From NCBI RefSeq assembly GCF_963576675.1, contig NC_088918.1, forward strand, positions 44,053,501-44,117,500: a DNA stretch of 64,000 bases, written 5' to 3'. A model generated the notes under the pieces. That model was not told the origin of the DNA, searched no databases, and worked only from the letters and a program-made list of their open reading frames with translations. A program made the translations under genes and the position numbers. Numbering within the stretch: position 1 is the stretch's first letter; each line of letters begins with the position of its first letter. Below are positions 46,001 to 56,997 of this stretch, one piece after another. This stretch comes from Euphorbia lathyris (taxonomy: Eukaryota > Streptophyta > Magnoliopsida > Malpighiales > Euphorbiaceae).

Positions 46001-46291
46001 TACTCTCTCTTTGATCTCGTGTCGATTCCTTTAGAGGCAATCATTGCGATTGCTATTTATTAAGGTTGATTACTAACAGTCTTTCTTTTCTGTGTTAATC
46101 ATTATTCGTGACTCACAGATTAAGAGTTGTGGACACTTCGTTTGCAACTGTAGATAGTTCGTCAGATAAGGTATTTCACTCTATCCCTTTTTATATGAAA
46201 TAACAATTAACAGATCTTGGAAAAATGGAAATAGATAAAATAGATAAAACTTTATCATTCCGTTGTGCCTAGGCTTGTCTATTTTCCTACA
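43058..46291 (+). repeat. Copia LTR, inverted and 5'-truncated, with nested solo LTR
   Basis: Sequence from TACAAGCATGAAGTGAGAC to CTTGTCTATTTTCCTACA is the reverse complement of the copia LTR at 18777, missing roughly the first 200 bases. It is split by the solo LTR 43522-45110. The TATA box is at 45904-45911. No internal copia sequence follows, so it is a solo or fragmentary LTR. Confidence 0.85.
43517..45115 (+). mobile_element. Solo LTR, TGATAGCTCCCATTT family, TSD GTCAC
   Basis: LTR 43522-45110 (1589 bp, TGATAG to GCATCA) is flanked by GTCAC at 43517-43521 and 45111-45115. TATA box TATAAATA at 44044-44051; palindrome cluster at 43861-43920. It inserted into a copia LTR that itself reads on when this segment is removed. 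The sister copy at 40777 is truncated. Confidence 0.9.
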
Positions 46292-47359
46292 CTACCTCCA
46301 ACCACATTATATTTAGGGAGCTTCTCCTTGGGGAGCTTTTTTTTTTATTGTTGTTTGAGGCTGTTCCCTCATGAAAATGAGGGAATAACCATCTTAGCAA
46401 GCTTGGCCAGTTTAGGCTGGTGGTTGTAAGTATTTCTATTCAATTATTTAATGAATAATGTTTATCTTAAATGGTTGTTGATATCGCATTTCTTGTAAAC
46501 TTTGTCTCTGATGACTCTCCGATGACCTGAGATCATAAAAGATGTCAAAAAAGGGGATGGAGTTCCGGTGAACCCTCTCCGATGCTAAAGTTATGAGATA
46601 TTAGAGATACTATCTAGCCAACAAGTAACAAAGAGTGAAGTATTGAATAGTTGAAGTAAGATACCTGAGCTTCTGGAATGTCTCTGCTATTTATAGATAA
46701 AATAAAGTGTACATGGACACGTGGTAGCGCCTGATAGGTCTTCGAACCTTATCTTTCCATGCAACAACATTTCTGAATGTGTGGAGCGTGTATTTGGAAT
46801 CCAGCATGCTCATTGGTCCACGTGTTTCCAAATACAGCTCCCGAAGACAACCTTCAGATGTAATTTGGTCGAAGCCATGATTTTGGCAAAGAGTGACACT
46901 ATAATGGGCTTTGGTGTAATTGGGCCCATCTGAAGACTTCGGATCATAACGGGGCCTGGCTTTCGAAAGCCCAAATGATTTAGTATCGTATCAAATGTCC
47001 ATCCAGAGTGCAATTATGAAATTCTTCTCGGTTTTCATCGATCAGAACGCCAAAAGACATTACCGACATCAATGACGTCACCGTAGTTATTAACCTGCTG
47101 CCTTCTCTATAGAGATTTTAGTGATGGAAGACATGCTTCATTTATCCCAAGATAAATAAACTTTGGTCTGTCTCATCCTCAAAGCTCTATAAATTGATCC
47201 TTTCAACTTCAAAGCTCATCTTCTCCAATTTATGCATCTTCTGCAATTTATTAAGAACTGTAAGTTTCTGGCCTTTTCCTTTTCTTCCTCTTAAGCTTTT
47301 TGTTTCTTTATTGCATTTGAAATGGCTTCATCTTCAAAACACAGAATTAAAAAAGTTCG
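46292..47359. other. Non-coding, probably transposon-derived
   Basis: No protein domain was recognised. TATA-like boxes point both ways: minus at about 46688-46697 (TATAAATAGCAG) and plus at about 47189 (TATAAAT). The segment CCGGTGAACCCTCTCCGATG at about 46567 resembles leader/LTR sequence of large plant gypsy elements, by impression only. A gag-like pseudogene follows. Confidence 0.4.
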
Positions 47360-48215
47360 AAGATAACTACAAAGTACCTCTGACACCCTTAATGAAATCT
47401 CAGATCTCTCTAATGAGATTATTGAGACCTTAGAAAGCCCTAGCGAAAATGATACTGCTGAGATAGTTGAGACCTTAGAAAGTCCCAATGAAAATGTTAC
47501 TGCTAAAAAAGTGGCAAAACCTCGAAAAGTTAACCTCAACGTTTTTAACCAACCATCCACTTTGTCTGAATATCACCTGAACGCCCTTCCAATGGCTTCA
47601 GCAAATGACTTTTTCGTTGCCTAAAGAAAATGAAAGGTCTCATCTTCCCCCCTCCTCCACAAAACTATGCATGTTTACCCAATTCTTGGAGTGGGAAATG
47701 AAGTTTACCCTTCTCTGAGGTATAGAAGCTATTTTAACCGAATTCAATATTTCACCTTGCCAAATAACTCCCAACGCCTGGTTGGAGTTATTTAGTTTTA
47801 ACAAAATCTGCACATACATTATCATTCAACTAACCAGAGCTTTATTTTGGCATCCCACGAGAAAACCCGAACAGGATATGAAAAGACGCCCTTTTTTGAA
47901 GAATAAAGTTCAAAGTATCAAAGACTTCAAGCCGAAGTGGTTCTAGATAGAACCGAATGGCATAGACCCAAATAATCCCTATGCTTGAGGATTTCCTTCG
48001 TCAATACCTGGAATGATAAGCCGAAGGATTCCAAGATATGGAAACTCGCAAGGTAATTGACCCCTGAAGAAATAGTTTATGTCGAACGAATTAGTTCCTA
48101 CAACATTCAGTGGAAATTCCAAAAGATGATGAAAATCATCCGAAGAGGGGGGTATACTGGATTCTTTAGTAAGAAGCACAAGATCGTCTATCCTGATCCA
48201 AAACGCGTTGAAGGC
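47360..48215 (+). pseudogene. Decayed gag-like protein of a gypsy-type element
   Basis: A Glu-rich N-terminal stretch has a 45-base tandem duplication encoding IETLESPSENDTAEI and VETLESPNENVTAKK (about 47422-47510). After frameshifts come TEFNISPCQITPNAWLELFS and LTRALFWHPTRKPEQ, which resemble the plant 'putative gypsy type transposon' (Transposase_28-like) proteins. At least four stops and two frame changes are present. Assignment is by resemblance and is tentative. Confidence 0.45.
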
Positions 48216-48298
48216 GTAACATGTATATTTTTCTTCGTTCTTGAATTTATGTTTTTCTTTTTCTTGCCGTAGGAGATTCTGATCATTTCCATCATTCG

Positions 48299-50568
48299 TG
48301 ATATAACCCCCTCACTAGGATCACATGATATCTCACACAACATCAGTTACAGACATGCTTTCAATTCTCCATCATATAAACTTCAATCTCATATAAACTT
48401 TACATATTATACATAAGAGAAACCATTTACAATTTACAATACATGTTTACATCATTATCCTACATAGAGGATTTACAAAACAAAAGTACATCACAGTACT
48501 CCGAAATGCCTAGACGAGAATGGACTTACACTGCCGGTGCAACCTTAAACAAGAAGAACTCCACCTAACCTATAAAAATCTATGGGCAAGGGGTGACCTG
48601 CCTACTCAATAAACATATTACGCATATATGTATACAAAAGAAATGTAAAGAACACATATCAAAATATATCATCAGTACCAAGTTAGAATTTTCAATAGAA
48701 ACATATTCACTTGTTTCACTTATTATAGTAATACTTCTTTTAGTAAGTAAGGGCCCTGCTATACTTAGATAATATATATAAAATGGTCCTTGGGCCCAAT
48801 TGGAATACAATCATTTGTGCTATGGAGGAGTTAAACTCAACTCACATACTCGTATATCTCAACACATGTGCTTCCGGCTCACAATATTCGAATAGCACTC
48901 TCAACTAGGACCATTTCACATATCCATCTAAGCAAGCTCATATTCATTTCTTATCCAACCATTATTCAGTTCCAATATGTGCACAAGGCTCAACATGCCA
49001 TATTTACTCATAACACTACAACGTACTCAATCATATCACTTTCGTATCACAAATACTCAAACATTATTCACATCAGATTCAACCACATCCCACACTCAAC
49101 AAGTTACAATCCACAATGCATTCATACACATATATATAAGCAATATGCTTACCGTCGCACTCGGTTCGATCTATTCTACACGATCGGGTGTGTGTTCAAT
49201 TGCACCTTGTCCTCCTAATGTCACATAACATTTATAAAATTAGTCTTAACATAAACTTAATGAAAATATAAACTAATGAATTCTATATGATTTACAAGAC
49301 ACTAACTCCACAAAGTTCATACAATCTAATCCTTTTGTCTTAGATCATCACATGACCTACTTGCACACATTCTGCCATAACTCTCTCAATATGAATCCAA
49401 ATGCCATGTTTTTTAAATCTACTGAAACTAGACATATATGGGCATAACATATCCAAAATTCACATTAATATCACTTCTACACAATATATGACATGCAAAA
49501 TGATTCTATCTTGTTTCCAACCAAGAAACAGAATACCCAACTTTTCATTTACCATAATTCACTCAACCTAGCTCACACTAAACACAATGGATTGCCAAAT
49601 CCTTTTAGATACATATACGTCAAGTATTTAGGAAAACTATTGTATAAATAAACTTTCCCAAATTATGACTCTAGGGTCCTCAAAATGCTACCTCAACATG
49701 GCTGCCTCATATGACATTCAATTTCAAGGCAGTCATGTTCCATCTAGGTTTTCTTCATCTATATATTGACTTAAAGTCCCACATATTACAGAGAGTTTCT
49801 TAACATATATAGGAACATAGTTTATTCATTATGTATTTCCGAATAATATCAAGATGAAAAACATGTTCCAAGATGACTGAAAACAGTACCCCATATTTTT
49901 GTTTAGGACACTTGATATATATCTTTCATTTGGACAGCCTATAACCACTTTAAACAACACCAAAACTCAACAAAATCAGTCATAACGCATCCACAACAAA
50001 TCCTATCATCATACCTAGGTATTTTAGAATCTCAAACTCATAGAAAAGAAGCTAAAATAGCATACTAACCTTCAATTTGTGTCTCACCTAGTATGCTTCC
50101 TAACTTGGCTTGTTTGGCTTAAAAATGGAAGAAATGGGAAGAGTTTTCTTTGGAGATGTTTAGGATATGAAAAAGGAAGGTTTGCTGAAGCTATGATCGA
50201 AATTGTGGCTGAAAATAATAAGGATTGAGTTGTGTACATCCTTTTAAAAGTGAAGAGGTATAATTTGTCTTACTATTGGGTGACACCTCGTGCTTAGTGA
50301 GGTGCTTGCTCACAAACCTAAAATTCAGCCCTCCAAAAGTGTAATTTAATCAATTAAGGACATATTCATTCATTAATTTAAGTCCTAACTCAATTAACCA
50401 ATCGTTACATCTTAACGACACACTAATCGCCTCTTAATCGCACGATAATCGCATAATGCATACGAAACTTCCTATGATAATGAGATGAATCTAAAATGTA
50501 CGTATTCAATCATGAAAACATATATGAATGTGGGAAGACTCATATGTTAGGGTTTTAGGGATGTTACA
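48299..50568 (-). repeat. Tekay 3' LTR
   Basis: On the minus strand it begins TGTAACATCCC (50568) and ends with GGGGGTTATATCA at about 48299. The other LTR starts TGTAACCCCC on the plus strand, so the left boundary here (TGATATAACCCCC) has small changes and is good to a few bases. 2.27 kb, no coding. Confidence 0.75.
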
Positions 50569-50584
50569 ATTCTTCCCCCCTTAA
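50569..50584 (-). promoter_or_regulatory. Polypurine tract of the Tekay element
   Basis: The minus strand reads AAGGGGGGAAGAAT immediately before the 3' LTR, the site expected to prime plus-strand DNA synthesis. The upstream untranslated segment (AATTTCGAGGACGAAATTC) is typical of this lineage. Confidence 0.85.
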
Positions 50585-50603
50585 AGAATTTCGTCCTCGA
50601 AAT

Positions 50604-52080
50604 TCACTTAACAGAAGCTTTAAATAGATAAGGATATTGTGTCCTTATATTTTCTTCTACCTCCCAAGTTGCCTCATCAAGTGTTTGATTATGACTCCAT
50701 CTCACCTTAACCATTGGAATTTCACTATTTCTGAGTCATTTTATTTCTCGTCCCAAAATCTCTAAAGGTTGCTCACGAATAGTCAAGTCTGTGTTCACTA
50801 TTGCAATCTTAGGTTCAGGAATCATATGACTTGGGTCTGATCTATATCTTCTTAATACTGACACATGAAATACATCATGTATCAAAGACAATTCTGGTGG
50901 TAAAGCTAACCTATAAGCCAATGGTCCAACTCTCTCAATAATCTCATAAGGCCCGATGTATCTTGGATTCAACTTCCCTCTTTTGCCAAAACGAACTATT
51001 CCTTTCCATCGGGATATTTTTAAAAAAACTTTATCCCCAACTTTATATTCCATCTCCCTTCGGTGCTGATCCACATAAGCTTTTTGACGTTCCTGTGCAG
51101 CTTTTAAATACTTCTTTATGATTTTGATCTTCTCAACAGTTTCCTGGACTATCTCAAGTCCTTCTAATTGCCTCATTCCCTCAACATCCCAACATATAGG
51201 GCTTCTACATGGTCTTCCATATAATGCCTCATAAGGTGTCATGCCTATACTCGAATGATAACCATTATTATAAGCAAACTCCATAAGAGGTAAATATATA
51301 TCCCACTCACCTTGGAAATTAAGAACACAAGCTCTCATCATATCCTCTAAGGTCTAAATAGTTCTTTCTGATTGTCCATCTGTCTGTGGATGGAAAGCTG
51401 TACTGAAATGCAATTTTGTTCCCAAGGAGTGTTGTAAATTGCCCCAAAATCTAGATGTGAATCTAGGATCACGATCTGAAATAATAGATATAGGTACTCC
51501 ATGCAACCTCATAATTTGTTCCACATAAAGTCTAGCCAATTTATCCATCGAGTCTGTCTGTTGAACCGGTAGAAAGTGAGCAGATTTTGTAAGTCTATCC
51601 ACTATCACCCATATACTATCGTGTCTGTGCCTTGTTCTTGGTAATCCCATAAAAAAAATCCATAGTGATCCTCTCCCATTTCCACTCTGGTATGATTAAA
51701 GGTTTTAGTTTTCCCACGGGAGCTTGATGCTCAGCTTTAACCTGTTGACATGTCAAACATTTGGAAACAAAATCAAATACATCTTTCTTCATTGTAGGCC
51801 ACCAATAAAAAGGTCTCAAATTTCTGTACATCTTTGTCATTCCTAGGTGCATAACATAAGGAGCATTATGTGTTTCCTAGAGAATTTCTGATCTTAACCT
51901 TGCTACATCTAGAACACATAATCGACTACCGATCATCATAGTCCCATTATTTTCCACAGAAATATCAGGTCTTTTACCTTGTTGTACACGATCTCTCATT
52001 TTCTGTAAATAAGGATCATGCCACTGTGCTTCTTGGATCCTTTCTTTCAAATCTAGTTTTACCCGTAGTGTAGCCATCAA
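50604..52080 (-). pseudogene. Tekay integrase and chromodomain
   Basis: Zinc-binding part with HLGMTKMYRNLRPFYWWPTM and CLTCQQVKAEH (51616-51852). Core starts ITMDFF, then a frameshift in an A-run near 51650; the rest reads [29 protein letters not shown] and [13 protein letters not shown]. After a stop: WDIYLPLMEFAYNNGYHSSI and the C-terminal GKLNPRYIGPYEIIERVG. The chromodomain (about 50607-50735) has PMVKVRWSHNQTLDEATWE and ends in TGA at 50604. Chromodomains direct integration to certain chromatin in this clade. A stop (GREIK*) separates it from the integrase. Confidence 0.88.
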
Positions 52081-53430
52081 ACCTGTTACTTCATTTACTT
52101 CTAACTGGACATTTATGGCTCACATCTCCACTAGTGAATTCAAACTATAACTCTTCATACTAGCCACAATATTAACACTCTTTCTACTCAAAGCATCTGG
52201 AACCACATTAGCCTTTCCTGGATGGTAATCTATTGTAGAATCATAATCTTTTAATAGCTCAATCCATCTCCTTTGTCTTAGGTTCAGCTCCTTTTGTGTA
52301 AAGATGCACTTCAGACTTTTATGATCAGTGAGAATCTGAAATGTCTCCCTATATAGATAATGTCTCCATACCTTCAATGTATGGATGACTGCTGCCAACT
52401 CTAAGTCATGTGTAGGCTAATTCATCTCATGAGGTCTTAGTTGCCTAGAAGCATATGCAATGACTTTCCCATTTTGCATTAGAACACATCCCAAACCTTG
52501 TCTCGAGGAATCTGTATAAACAACAAAGCCACCAACTTCAGAAGGTAACACTAACACTTGTGCAGAAGTCAATCTCTTCTTTATTTCCTCAAAACTTTGG
52601 TGACATTTATCATTCCACTAGAATACAACTCCCTTTCTCAGCAATTTAGTTAATGGACCTGCAATCAGAGAAAAATCCTCTACAAATCTCATGTAATAAC
52701 CAGCTAACCCAAGAAAACTTCTAAGCTCTGTAACATTCTTTGGTGGTTCCCATTCATCAATAGCTTTAATTTTGGAAGGGTCGGGCTGAACCCCTTCACC
52801 TGACACCACATGACCAAGGAATACAACTTCATCCATCCAAAATTCACATTTGCTCAGCTTTGCATACATCTGATTATCTCTTAAAATTTTCAAAACAATT
52901 CTCAAATGTTGTTTGTGCTCACCCACAGTCCTTGAGTACACTAGGATATCATCAATGAATACCACAACAAACTTATCTAGATATGGCTGAAAAGTCTTGT
53001 TCATTAATGCCATGAAAGCTGCAGGAGCATTAGTCAAACCAAAAGGCATCATAAGAAACTCAAAATGACCATACCTTGTGCGAAAAGCAGTTTTAGGTAT
53101 GTCAGCTTTTGCAACTCTCAACTACCAATACCCCGATCTTAGATCAATCTTTGAAAAATGACGAGCTCCTCTAAGTTGATCTAACAACTCATCAATACGG
53201 GGCAATGAATACTTGTTCTTCACTATCATCCTGTTTAGTTGTCTGTAATCAATACACAACCGCATACTTCCATCTTTCTTCTTTACAAATAATACAGGTG
53301 CTGCCCACGGTGAAGTACTAGGTCGTATAAATCCCTTCTCAAGTAGTTCTTCTATTTGTTTCTTCAATTCTTGTAATTCTATTGGAGCCATTCTATATGG
53401 AGCAATTGATATAGGAGATACTCCTGGCAT
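52081..53430 (-). pseudogene. Tekay reverse transcriptase and RNase H
   Basis: [49 protein letters not shown], then a TAG where Gln is expected (53122). [16 protein letters not shown] and the catalytic [11 protein letters not shown] (about 52965) follow, then [11 protein letters not shown]. RNase [15 protein letters not shown] and [12 protein letters not shown], with stops at 52618, 52420 and 52120. The pattern of C-to-T type stops fits decay of a methylated copy. Confidence 0.9.
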
Positions 53431-53855
53431 TGTCTCATCCCCAAAATTATATCAAATTCTCTAAACCCCATAACTACTAAATCTATAAGGAACTCATTCC
53501 CCCTCACTTTTATATGACAATCTCTTAGAACCTGATTTACAATAACATTATTCCCAACTGGTAGGATAACTCCCACATCATATCCTAATGGTTCTACCTT
53601 CCCATTTATTTTCAATATAAACTCAGGTGTTATGTATGAATGAGTGGATCTAAGGTCAATCAAAACAAAAGCTAAGGTATCAAGGATAGGAATTATACCG
53701 GATATAACCGCTGGTGTTATTTGAGCTTCACCCCTTGTCATATTAAAGGCTTTATTTCCTATGTAAATTTTGTGTCTGTCCACCCATAGGAGCATCATGT
53801 CTACCCCATCTACCTCTTCATCGACCTCTGCCTCTATCCACCCCAATTGCACCAC
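53379..53855 (-). pseudogene. Tekay protease region
   Basis: ILDTLAFVLIDLRSTHSYIT is recognisable as the retropepsin site, but the usual Asp-Ser/Thr-Gly triad reads Asp-Leu-Arg-Ser-Thr, so the Gly is lost. FDIILGMRQ follows, where the family has a D-x-I-L-G-M-x-W block. The frame overlaps RT and shifts near 53400-53430. Confidence 0.75.
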
Positions 53856-53879
53856 CTCCTATATTAGACTGAGGTTGAA

Positions 53880-54870
53880 CTCACTCTCCTCTATCAACTA
53901 ATAAGGGACAATCATTACGATAATGGCCTGTTTTTCCACACTCAAAACATGTACCCTACTTAAATGAACCATAACACTATCCTGTGTGAGATCGGCCACA
54001 TCTGCCACAAACCGGGGAAGGTCCCCAACACTCACCTCGATGTACCCATCCACATGTCTGACAAGATAGAAAAGATATTGTCCTCGCACTTCCTCTATAC
54101 CCAATGCTAAATCGACCACTTGAAAATCTGTTACTACCAACAGATGGAGCACTAATCAAAACATTTCCAAATCCGCCTCGTGATCTAGTCCCACCATGAT
54201 GGATACTACTACTACCTCTAAATTGTTGAGAATAGCCTCTAGAAGAAACTGAGAATCCACCTCTCCTTGATGGCCTACTAGACTGGCCCTCAGCCCTTTT
54301 GGTTGCAAAAATTTGTTTTCTATCTTTCACAATTTCTTCAGCTCTGAGTGCAGATTATACTAACAATCTAAAGCTAGTTTCATGTGCATGAATCCCCATT
54401 CTAATATCTGGGTGTAGACCATGTTCGAACCTACGACATTTTGCTTCTTCTGTAGCCACATTTGCAGGTGCATATTTGGCTAAGGTGTTAAACCTAAGCT
54501 CGTATTCAGCCACCGACATATCCTCATGCATAAAGGTTAAAAACTTTGTTTGTTTCCTATCTTTATATATCCTTGGCAAGTATTTATTAGTGAACTCCTT
54601 CTTGAAAATATCCCATATCATTTAAGTTCTAATTCTTGTCCTTTTTATAGATCTCCACCATTCTAAAGCTTCACCAGTGAAAAGATTAGAAACATATTTG
54701 ACCATTGAGTCTGGTCGACATTCTACATTCTCAAGTACATCTTCAATCTCGGCCCACCACTTATCAGCTATATCAGGATCTGTACTATCCTCAAACTCTG
54801 TTGCACCCACCTTTTTATGCCTCTCAATTTTTTTTATCAAAGATTGGCGCATCTTGATGAGCTTGAACAC
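53880..54870 (-). pseudogene. Tekay gag
   Basis: Retrotrans_gag motifs: ADKWWAEIEDVLENVECRPD, GEALEWWRSIK, then after a stop FKKEFTNKYLP and ELRFNTLAKYAP. A Ser/Arg/Gly-rich linker follows, then a zinc knuckle CFECGKTGHYRNDCP (about 53900-53945). Stops at 54622, 54355 and 53977 break the frame. Confidence 0.85.
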
Positions 54871-55171
54871 GTGGCTGACCTTGAGCCAAATAGATTCCCA
54901 TCATCTGTTCAAACTGGTTGTAACCCTGAGAGTAACTTGCATGTCATGGACCTCCTATATGTTCTGAGCCCTCAGACACATGGACATGACCAACTGAACC
55001 ATGACTAGACACATTACCGGTTTGTCCATTCTCACCATCAGACTCCATAACCCTATATGAAACAGGACCATGTCAACATGCTTTAGAATAAGAAAACATG
55101 ATTATGTGGTCTTCACTTAGGAATCCAAAACAAGTCATACACATACCTAATCCCTAGGAAAGTAGACCCGA

Positions 55172-55183
55172 TTTGATACCACT
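55172..55183 (-). promoter_or_regulatory. Primer-binding site of the Tekay element
   Basis: The minus strand reads TGGTATCAAATC, starting five bases inside the LTR edge at 55189. It matches the first eight bases of the complement of initiator tRNA-Met. Confidence 0.8.
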
Positions 55184-55188
55184 AAATG

Positions 55189-55198
55189 TAACCCCCTA
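55189..55198 (-). repeat. Tekay 5' LTR remnant (10 bases) at the Athila insertion
   Basis: TGTAACCCCC is the edge of the Tekay 5' LTR (compare TATAACCCCC at 48302), immediately followed by the Athila LTR. The rest of this LTR should lie beyond the right edge of the window. Confidence 0.75.
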
Positions 55199-56681
55199 TT
55201 AAGCCCAAAATATACCTAAAATATCATTAATATTTACATCAGTTTTGCTATGAATTTGTGTTATTTATATCTATTTAGAGTACTTTTACGTCTAAATATA
55301 TTTCTTTCATGCAAGGTACCTAAATATTTGGTAAAATCCAAATAGGAGTGAAAACGGATCAAACACGAAGGAAAAACCCTACGAAAAGAGTCAAAGACGA
55401 AGGAAATCAAACGCACCGAAAACGAAGACGGGAAACGAAGTCGAAGACAGGAATAAACACCCGTGTCGCGACCGAGATTCCCTAATCTTGGTCGCGGCAC
55501 GCTAAATTCTGGCGTCTCTCTCCTTCATTTTGAAGACAAAAAATGCTCCCTCAATCTCGGTAAGATCAGAAATCCTGGCAGCACTATCTTCACATGTTCA
55601 ATTACAAAGAAACGCGTCCGTTCGGGTGGATAGGAACGTCTCTTCACAGCGGACACGACCCTTAAACACGACTCTTCAACATCTATAAATAAAGAGTTGA
55701 TTTCAAAGTTCAATATAGAATTAGATTATTAAGATTAAGTACAGAATTTATGCAGAAATTCTGAGTCACAAACGATTCAGAGTTAGAAGATCGGTTTTGT
55801 AAAAATGATATGATGTACACACATTGTTTATTCATTAATTACAAACACAGTAGCAATTAGATTTAGAGTAAGATCGGTTCAAACTAGTTTACATTTTGGT
55901 AGTAGAAGAACCATCTCTATTCCGAAGATTCAGCGAGAAGATTAAGTAGCGGATTCGACCCGGAGCCTGACAAACTCTAACGAGGTTTGAGGAAAGGAAC
56001 GACCCGAAACTCCAATGTCGTTTTGAATGCTTCCATGCTTTTTATTCTCTGTAAACTTGTATCAAATTCACACTTCATCTAATAAAGTTCATGCAATTCA
56101 ATATAATTTTATGTAGCACTTTGGTAAAGGATCCGAAGTAAGTTCTGGTGTTTTCATTAAAACGTAGTTAAATTCAATATCTTTACAAGGAAACTTTGTT
56201 GAACACTTAGGCAAATTTATTCTTAAGGACGATATGATCGTTAAGTCGGCTTATCGGAAATAAGTATTAATTTGGTTAAGGTAGCAATCTAACCCGACCG
56301 TAGGAGGATTGTCTGCGGTTCAAAGCCTTTTAATTGAAGGAGTTTATGTTATTACACTTTTATAATTTATACAAAGTTTAAAGTTGTTTTCTTTGCTTAA
56401 TGCAAACGAATACATTTAATCTCTTATTTTAAACACTAAACGTTTCTGTTTTGTAATTCATATTCAAACAGAATTGATTTCTAACATTCTTCATATATTC
56501 TATCCTAATTCTTATTTAATAAATCTCAAAACCAATTTCAAATAACGATTATCTATTTTATAAACCTTAAGTCGTATTTAAACTACATTTAAATAAGTTT
56601 TTGTGAGAAAACGTTCCTTGTGGGATCGATATCTTTTTATTACTACAAGCGAAACCGTGCACTTACGGAAATCGCTCAACA
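55199..56681 (+). repeat. Athila 5' LTR
   Basis: Starts TATTAAGCCC (relatives have TGTTAAGCCC, so the G of TG is changed) and ends CGCTCAACA. TATA box TATAAATA at 55684-55691; hairpin 55463-55500. High similarity to the LTR at 62103 along its length. Confidence 0.85.
55463..55500. other. LTR hairpin of the Athila element
   Basis: GTGTCGCGACCGAGATT / AATCTTGGTCGCGGCAC with loop CCCT. Compared with the copy at 62368, a C-to-T change leaves a G-T opposition (G-U wobble in RNA), so the stem still holds. Confidence 0.75.
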
Positions 56682-56687
56682 AGTTTT

Positions 56688-56700
56688 TGGCGCCGTTGCC
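56688..56700 (+). promoter_or_regulatory. Primer-binding site of Athila (tRNA-Asp type)
   Basis: TGGCGCCGTTGCC begins six bases after the LTR end, matching the 3' end complement of plant tRNA-Asp, as in the two non-coding relatives. Confidence 0.85.
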
Positions 56701-56997
56701 GAGGAACGCCAAATTTTTTTACAAAAATTTAGATTTTTCGTGTTTTATTTCGAATCTAGGTTTATACATACTTATTTTAACTTTTATATTTTATTTATTT
56801 TTATTTACTAACATATTTATTTTTCAAATTCTATTGTGAAGGTAGTCTTGGTTTGTGCAAAATTTCAAGTTCATGTGCAGTTTTCGAAGTTCAGGCATTT
56901 CACCAAACCCAATAGACCCAGAAATTGAAAAGACACTTAGAAATAATAGAAAAAACAAGAAAGACAAAAAAAAAAAGAAAATTCCGAGCCAGAAAAT

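Larger units (their letters stand above)
48299..55198 (-). mobile_element. Tekay/Del-type chromovirus (Ty3/gypsy), degenerate
   Basis: Minus-strand order: 5' LTR remnant (55189-55198), tRNA-Met-type PBS (55172-55183), gag, protease, RT, RNase H, integrase, chromodomain, polypurine tract (50569-50584), 3' LTR (48299-50568). RT-RH before integrase plus a chromodomain defines a chromovirus. Multiple stops, mostly from single-base changes, and a frameshift make it inactive. Its 5' LTR was split ten bases in by the Athila element at 55199. Confidence 0.88.

Noticed and set aside
48868..49228. Two overlapping plus-strand frames of 83-116 codons in the Tekay LTR
   Set aside because: His/Ile/Thr/Ser-rich translation from AT-rich LTR sequence, with no domain, in the antisense direction.
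52618..53430. Possible programmed stop or frameshift between RT parts of the Tekay element
   Set aside because: The stops are scattered through all domains and look like ordinary single-base decay rather than a recoding site.
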